Source: Bythopirellula goksoeyrii
Lineage (GTDB): Bacteria; Planctomycetota; Planctomycetia; Pirellulales; Lacipirellulaceae
Direction of reading: 5' to 3'
Length of the DNA stretch: 64,000 nt
Assembly (NCBI RefSeq): GCF_008065115.1
Contig: NZ_CP042913.1
Coordinates: forward strand, 5,839,257 to 5,903,256
The notes under the pieces: generated by a model
What the model was told of the DNA's origin: nothing
Seen by the model: the letters and a program-made list of their open reading frames with translations, nothing else
The model's database searches: none
In this document: positions 59,604 to 64,000 of the stretch, piece by piece
Layout of the letters: every line of letters starts with the position of its first letter
Numbering within the stretch: position 1 is the first letter of the stretch
Program-made: the position numbers and the translations under genes

Positions 59604-60098
59604 TCAGTTCTCGCGCGCCGCGAGCTGGACAGTGATTCCGTCGGGGTCGGGGAAATAGACGCGGTTGCCTCCGCGGCGGAGGGCAAGGCGGGCGGCTATG
59701 AGCTTTTCGACGACCTCTTCGGCATCGTAATCGTCGATCCCATAACAATAATGATTCATGCCTGGTTGCTCCGACTGAAAGAGTGCCAGAATGAAATCGC
59801 TGTCAGCGGGAGCCATGAAGCAATTGTTTTCACCTTGCCTGCGTGCTTCGAGGCCCAGATGCTGGGCATAGAAATCGCGAGACCGAGGTACGTCAGTCAC
59901 GTTGAGCGCAATATGGTCCAGGCCTTTGGCTTGGATGGTTGCTGATTCGGTCTCGGCGCTTGAAGCGGTCTGCGCAGCCGCGTTATCTACCACCGCCATG
60001 GCAGCCCCTAGTCCGATCAACTGGGCCGCGAGTTCACGACGCGAGAGTTGGCCTTTTTCGAAATCGTCGACGAGTTTCATCGATAGTTGTGGCAGCAT
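59604..60098 (-). CDS. Exported VOC-superfamily (glyoxalase-like) protein
   Basis: A 164-residue protein. Residues 15-45 form a signal, with a twin-arginine-like LSRRELAAQLIGLGAAMAV and a likely cut after AAAQ. The VOC domain follows: GLDHIALNVTDVPRSRDFYA, with the His ligand, and GMNHYCYGIDDYDAE and VYFPDPDGITVQLAA supplying the other His/Glu. One domain of about 115 residues would dimerise. GGAGG lies seven bases before the ATG. A Tat-exported VOC protein is unusual but seen. Substrate unknown. Confidence 0.8.
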   Translation of the reverse strand: MLPQLSMKLVDDFEKGQLSRRELAAQLIGLGAAMAVVDNAAAQTASSAETESATIQAKGLDHIALNVTDVPRSRDFYAQHLGLEARRQGENNCFMAPADSDFILALFQSEQPGMNHYCYGIDDYDAEEVVEKLIAARLALRRGGNRVYFPDPDGITVQLAAREN

Positions 60099-60258
60099 GA
60101 CAGGTCCTCCAAGAGTTGGTGCATAGTGGATGAGAGAGACCTATTATAAGGCTTCTCGCACTTTTTGCACTGTAGGGAGAAGACGCTCGCAGGAAAGGCT
60201 CGGCCATGTGTTGTATGGCGGCTATTGGGAATTGTGTGAGAATAAATTTCGACTTTGC

Positions 60259-61866
60259 TCACTGCTGAGGCGCGAGTGCTTGGGGAAGTTCTGGTAGGTC
60301 GTCGGGGGGTGGCAGCAATTCCAGTAGAGGTTCGGGTTCAACCATGTCGTCTGGCTCGATGTCTGGTTGGAACTCGAGAATTGCCTCGCCCAGGAAGGGT
60401 GAAGGCCAACCGCCGCCGAGGGCACGGTAGATGGCGATCATGCTTTGGGCGACATCGCCCTTGGCCACGGCAGCAGCGCTTTCCTGCTGCGTTTTGAAAT
60501 TCTGAACATTAAAAACTCGGTTGAAGTCTGCCTCGCCTTCATCAAGCTGAAGGGTGATCAAGTCGTTCGTCTTGTCGGCGGCCTCGGCGGCTTCGAGTTG
60601 CCACTTGAGCTGCTCTTGTGATTTGAGAAAATCGATGATGGCGTTTTCAGCTTCGAGATTTGCCACCAGCACCGATTGCCTATAGCGGGAGAGCAACTGG
60701 CGGAAGCGGGCCTCTTGGACGCGGACGTTTCCTAAGATGCGACCATAGTTGAGGACGTTCCAGCGGAAGGAAGGTCCAACGGAGCCGAACGACGAACCGT
60801 TTTCAAACAGTTCATTGAATTGGTTTGCGGTTACGCCCACGTTGCCAGTGATATTGATGTGGGGATAGAGGTCCGACTCGGCGATGCCAATGAGCGCACT
60901 TTGGGCCGCTAACTCTCGTTCGGCACGGCGGACGTCTGGCCTGCGGATCAATAACTCGGCGGGAATGCCGAGTGCAATGTCTTTTTCTACTTCGGGTATC
61001 TTCCCTTCACCAAGCCGTTCTGCGATATCTTCTGGTGGCATGCCTAGCAAGACACAAAGCTGGTTCTGGGCCTGCCGAATGGCGACTTCTAGCTGGGGCA
61101 CGAAACCTTCGGTTTGGGCCAAGCTTGACTTGACCTGCTGCACGTCGATCTCACTGGTCGCACCTTCTCGGAAACGGGTCTCGGTGAGTTCGTAGGTATC
61201 GCGCTGGATTTCGACGTTTCGTTTCGTAAGTTCCAAACGGGCTTGCAGGGTGCGAATTTCAACATAGGTAGCAGCGACGTCGGCGACCAATGTTACGACG
61301 ACGTCGCCATAATCAAAGACGCTCGCTTCGAGATTCGCGTCAGCCGCTTCGACAGCGCGACGGAATCGGCCCCAGAAATCAATTTCCCAGGCCAGATTGA
61401 ATTGTCCATTCCAAACACTGAAGTGGCGGTCGAAGCCGGTGCCGTTTGACAGATTGTGAGAATAGCGCCCCGAAACGTCCTGTTGTTGTGGAAAGACGGT
61501 CCCGATGGCAATGGCTCGCAGGGCACGTGCCTCCATGATCCGTGCTCCCGCTTCCCTGAGAGTCAGATTTTGCCGATAGGCTTCAGCCACCAATTGATTC
61601 AAGACGGGATCGTTAAACGTGGCCCACCACGCCGCGTGATCTACAGGATCATGTAAGACGCGTTTGTCGTCGGCGTCGATCCAATCTCGGGAAATATTCG
61701 CGTTCGGGGTGCAATATTCTGGTCCCACCTTGAAGCCGTTGGCAATCCAGTCTCGGGTGCTGGTGCAGCCAGCGAGCAACAACACTATACACGCAACCGA
61801 CCAATTGATGCCGGGACGTCCAGGGGAGTTGCTTTTTGACGTTAAATTGACTTTGTCGTTTTGCAT
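60259..61866 (-). CDS. Outer membrane efflux lipoprotein (TolC/NodT family)
   Basis: A 535-residue outer-membrane channel: lipobox IVLLLAGCTST; the NodT-like helices follow in two repeats (LVAEAYRQNLTLREAGARI; NLEASVFDYGDVVVTLVADV; RYDTYEL..., then ELAAQSALIGIAESDLYPH; NAIIDFLKSQEQLKWQL). RPDVRRAERELAAQ is a clear family mark. The C-terminal 60 residues (Glu/Pro-rich, PDIEPDDMVEPEPLLELLPP) are an unusual acidic tail. It is divergent from the RND adaptor/permease genes, completing a tripartite pump. Confidence 0.9.
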   Translation of the reverse strand: MQNDKVNLTSKSNSPGRPGINWSVACIVLLLAGCTSTRDWIANGFKVGPEYCTPNANISRDWIDADDKRVLHDPVDHAAWWATFNDPVLNQLVAEAYRQNLTLREAGARIMEARALRAIAIGTVFPQQQDVSGRYSHNLSNGTGFDRHFSVWNGQFNLAWEIDFWGRFRRAVEAADANLEASVFDYGDVVVTLVADVAATYVEIRTLQARLELTKRNVEIQRDTYELTETRFREGATSEIDVQQVKSSLAQTEGFVPQLEVAIRQAQNQLCVLLGMPPEDIAERLGEGKIPEVEKDIALGIPAELLIRRPDVRRAERELAAQSALIGIAESDLYPHINITGNVGVTANQFNELFENGSSFGSVGPSFRWNVLNYGRILGNVRVQEARFRQLLSRYRQSVLVANLEAENAIIDFLKSQEQLKWQLEAAEAADKTNDLITLQLDEGEADFNRVFNVQNFKTQQESAAAVAKGDVAQSMIAIYRALGGGWPSPFLGEAILEFQPDIEPDDMVEPEPLLELLPPPDDLPELPQALAPQQ

Positions 61867-62318
61867 TTGCTCATGCGCGCCGACGCACGCTGCCCTTTAA
61901 AATCAGAATACTCCGCATCACCAGATTCTTCGTTAGTTTCTGCATTGCCGGAACAGATTGATTGACGGGGGCGGAAAAGCTTAACGCCGAAGGGAAATCG
62001 GCAGTCTAAATGCCGACATAATTGTTAAAGTCACCCAGATTCGCCAGTAAGATAGCATCGTATTGGCATGCCGAGCGTAGGGCGGGCACTCGGGCAAACG
62101 GCCAGGAGGTGGCCGTTCTATGGGAAAAATGGTCCATGTCACCCGCGTTGAGTAACGATTTACCGGTCAATTTGCCACCTTTGTCTCACAAATAGTCTCC
62201 GACATGGGCAGCGGAGTAGAGCAAAAGTGGCTATAATCGAAGGTCCGCGGTCTTTTGACCGCGGCTGGCTTACCTGAGCATCCCCTCCTGGCTCGATCGA
62301 TTCATTCATAATTTTCTT
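61867..62318. promoter_or_regulatory. Divergent promoter region of the efflux system
   Basis: 450 bases without genes between the two transcripts. A palindrome CCGCGGTC-TTTT-GACCGCGG lies at 62245-62264; TATAAT at 62232-62237 overlaps just before it. The palindrome lies just downstream of the -10, where a repressor or RNA hairpin would act. No regulator gene is in view. Confidence 0.5.
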
Positions 62319-63563
62319 ATGGCGACATCCAGCGGAACAATGCGGCAATCTGGCGGTCTGCTCGTGCGCGCGGTATTGCCTTGCACAATTCTTCTTGCTG
62401 GCTGGATTGGATACTCGAAACTCGCTGAGCAAGTCGAAGAAAAACCAACCCCAGCAGCAGAGGAGCGAACTCTCCGTACCAAAGTAGAGAAACTCGAGGT
62501 GATCGACTATCCGGTCGTCATCAAGACCCACGGCGTCGTGCAGGCGCACAATCGGGTCACCTTAGCTGCAGAAATCGCTGGTGCAGTGACGAAGGTGAGC
62601 CCGTCGTTCGAGGCGGGAGCTTATTTCTCCAAAGGAGAAGTCCTGCTTGAAATTGACGAACAAAACTACAAGACCGCGCTTGCTATTGCCGAGTCGCGTC
62701 TGTTGGCTGCCAAGTCGGCGTTGAAGTTAGCCAACTTGAATGAAGAGCGCAAACTTCGACTCATCAAATCGAATGCCGTCTCTCAAGCGGAAGTTGAGGT
62801 CGCGTCGGCTACGCGAGAACAAGCCGAGGCAGATGCCGATCTGGCTGCAACAGAAGTTGAACGAGCGAAGCTCGATCTCAAGCGAACCAAGGTGTTGGCA
62901 CCGTTTGACGGTCGTGTGCAAACGAAGTCCATCGGTTTGGGACAAATGACGAGCCCCAACTCACCTTTGGGTGAAATCTTTGCGGTAGACTTTGCCGAAG
63001 TTCGGCTGCCTATTTCTGCTCGGCAGCGAGAGTATCTTGAACTACCCGAGTTTGCCGACGATGCGCCAGTCGAAGTGGTGTTGCAGGATGCCATTAACGA
63101 AGATTCAGACGCTTCCTGGCGAGCAAGGATCGTCCGCACTGAGGGAGTTCTCGACGAAAACTCGCGTGAGCTGTTTGCTATTGCTCGTATCGATGATCCC
63201 TTCGGAAGGAATTCAGACAATCCGCCATTGCGTATTGGGCAACCCGTTGTCGCTTCGATCGAAGGTGTCGTCTTGAGAGACGTGATTGCCTTGCCGCGGG
63301 CGGCGGTTCGCCAGTTGGACAAGATCGTCCTGGTGGATAGCTCCGAGAAAACACTGTTACCGCTCTCCATCGATTCGATTTGGTCGGATGCAGAACATGT
63401 GATCGTCTCTAGTTCTGAGATACCCACAGGAAAATGGTTGGCAACGACTGCCATGGTCTTCACACCCGAGGGTGCGAAGGTCGACATCATTCCGGACGCC
63501 TCTCCGCCCGAGTCGCTTGCCAAATGTACTTCGGCGAACGATTCGGAAAGCGCCGCTAATTAG
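62319..63563 (+). CDS. RND efflux periplasmic adaptor (HlyD/AcrA family)
   Basis: A 414-residue membrane-fusion protein: an N-terminal hydrophobic anchor (LLVRAVLPCTILLAGWIGY), the lipoyl-type halves (VVQAHNRVTLAAEIAGAVTK; FDGRVQTKSIGLGQMTSPN), a central alpha-hairpin (RLLAAKSALKLANLNEERK; SAVSQAEVEVASATREQAEADAD) and a beta-barrel plus membrane-proximal domain (ARIVRTEGVLDENSRELFAI). All parts present. It is followed by the permease 9 bases later. Confidence 0.9.
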   Translation: MATSSGTMRQSGGLLVRAVLPCTILLAGWIGYSKLAEQVEEKPTPAAEERTLRTKVEKLEVIDYPVVIKTHGVVQAHNRVTLAAEIAGAVTKVSPSFEAGAYFSKGEVLLEIDEQNYKTALAIAESRLLAAKSALKLANLNEERKLRLIKSNAVSQAEVEVASATREQAEADADLAATEVERAKLDLKRTKVLAPFDGRVQTKSIGLGQMTSPNSPLGEIFAVDFAEVRLPISARQREYLELPEFADDAPVEVVLQDAINEDSDASWRARIVRTEGVLDENSRELFAIARIDDPFGRNSDNPPLRIGQPVVASIEGVVLRDVIALPRAAVRQLDKIVLVDSSEKTLLPLSIDSIWSDAEHVIVSSSEIPTGKWLATTAMVFTPEGAKVDIIPDASPPESLAKCTSANDSESAAN

Positions 63564-63572
63564 TGTTGCATC

Positions 63573-64000
63573 ATGATTCGCTGGTTCACAATCAATGGCA
63601 TTGCTGCGAATTTCTTAATGCTCGCGATACTCATCGCTGGCATTTATACGGCCATGTTTCGCATTCCGCTGGAAGTTTCGCCTGAGCGCAGCTTCGAGAT
63701 GATCATGGTCGAAATGACCTATCGCGGGGCCACTGCCAAAGATGTCGAGCAAGCGATATTGATCCCCATCGAAGAGGCACTTGAAGGGGTTCAGGGAATC
63801 GAAACACTCAACAGCCAAGCGGGGCGTGGTGAAGCACGGTTTTTCCTAGAGGCGGAGCCAGGAACCGACTTGCGTGTCTTGATGGACGACGTGACAGCTC
63901 GGATCGATACCATCACCACATTCCCTGACGAGACTGAGCGACCTCGCATATCGATCCCCGACTCTTCGAACTGGTGGGAAGTATTGAGTATCGCTGTAAC
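63573..64000 (+). CDS. RND efflux permease, 5' part, cut by the window edge
   Basis: At least 142 residues from ATG 63573 to the window end. It starts MIRWFTINGIAANFLMLAIL, the first RND membrane helix, then the periplasmic porter domain (RIPLEVSPERSFEMIMVEMTY; GATAKDVEQAILIPIEEAL; GVQGIETLNSQAGRGEARFF; DVTARIDTITTFPDETERP). It matches the HAE1 family (AcrB-like) in its N-terminal signature. It begins nine bases after the adaptor stop. With the outer-membrane lipoprotein at 60259 it makes a full tripartite pump. Confidence 0.92.
   Translation, partial: MIRWFTINGIAANFLMLAILIAGIYTAMFRIPLEVSPERSFEMIMVEMTYRGATAKDVEQAILIPIEEALEGVQGIETLNSQAGRGEARFFLEAEPGTDLRVLMDDVTARIDTITTFPDETERPRISIPDSSNWWEVLSIAV

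Noticed and set aside
1-64000. tRNA, rRNA or prophage genes
   Set aside because: No cloverleaf-like tDNA ends, no rRNA sequence and no phage structural genes were recognised.

Overview
The window reads as chromosome of a planctomycete, most likely a Pirellulales/Lacipirellulaceae-type bacterium. The evidence is two DUF1559 pseudopilin-like proteins (N-terminal methylation motif, H-X9-DG box), four secreted proteins ending in a PEP-CTERM anchor (two with dockerin-like calcium repeats), a very large ThuA/SGNH/dehydrogenase/HEAT/CxxCH cytochrome fusion, a planctomycete-type ECF sigma factor, and a bacterial topoisomerase VI. I see no rRNA, tRNA, CRISPR array or prophage.

Layout. 1-8 kb: a cut-off exported protein, a 4Fe-4S ferredoxin, a sugar-phosphate isomerase-like protein, an orphan DNA methyltransferase, a membrane-anchored retropepsin-like protein and the giant cytochrome fusion. 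7.7-14.3 kb: a translation-factor block (rlmN, epmB, efp, epmA) enclosing a lemA/M48 protease pair; EF-P, its lysine aminomutase and its lysyltransferase are all present, so EF-P Lys34 is probably beta-lysylated. 14.3-16.6 kb: thyA-folA-tag with overlapping ends. 16.8-25.5 kb: 2Fe-2S ferredoxin, PII protein, LarA-like protein, then convergently glnE, miaB, an unlisted 57-aa membrane protein, fmt and def. 25.6-30.5 kb: two small exported proteins, then topoisomerase VI B and A. 30.5-34.7 kb: Uma2 nuclease-like protein, an exported protein, an ECF sigma factor with an overlapping membrane partner, a phytanoyl-CoA dioxygenase-like enzyme. 34.7-39 kb: two tandemly duplicated Gly/Arg/Ser-rich exported proteins plus a SnoaL-like exported protein. 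39-48 kb: cNMP-patatin with an Lnb-like membrane protein, a GH9-deacetylase fusion, a Cys-rich lipoprotein and an ABC exporter.

48.7-59.3 kb is the accessory, surface-oriented region: PEP-CTERM proteins, pseudopilins, a small lipoprotein, a REP-associated transposase among seven REP-like hairpins, and two large PEP-CTERM enzymes (GHL10-like and GH25-like). The transcription units here share an upstream pair of TGCGCA cores spaced 21 bp (two helical turns), which I regard as the best candidate for an undescribed regulatory system in the window. 59.6-64 kb: an exported VOC protein and a divergent RND efflux system (outer-membrane lipoprotein one way, adaptor and cut-off permease the other).

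Many leaders carry no recognisable Shine-Dalgarno sequence, so several starts are judgement calls; each is stated. Functions are from motif recognition by eye, with no database search.
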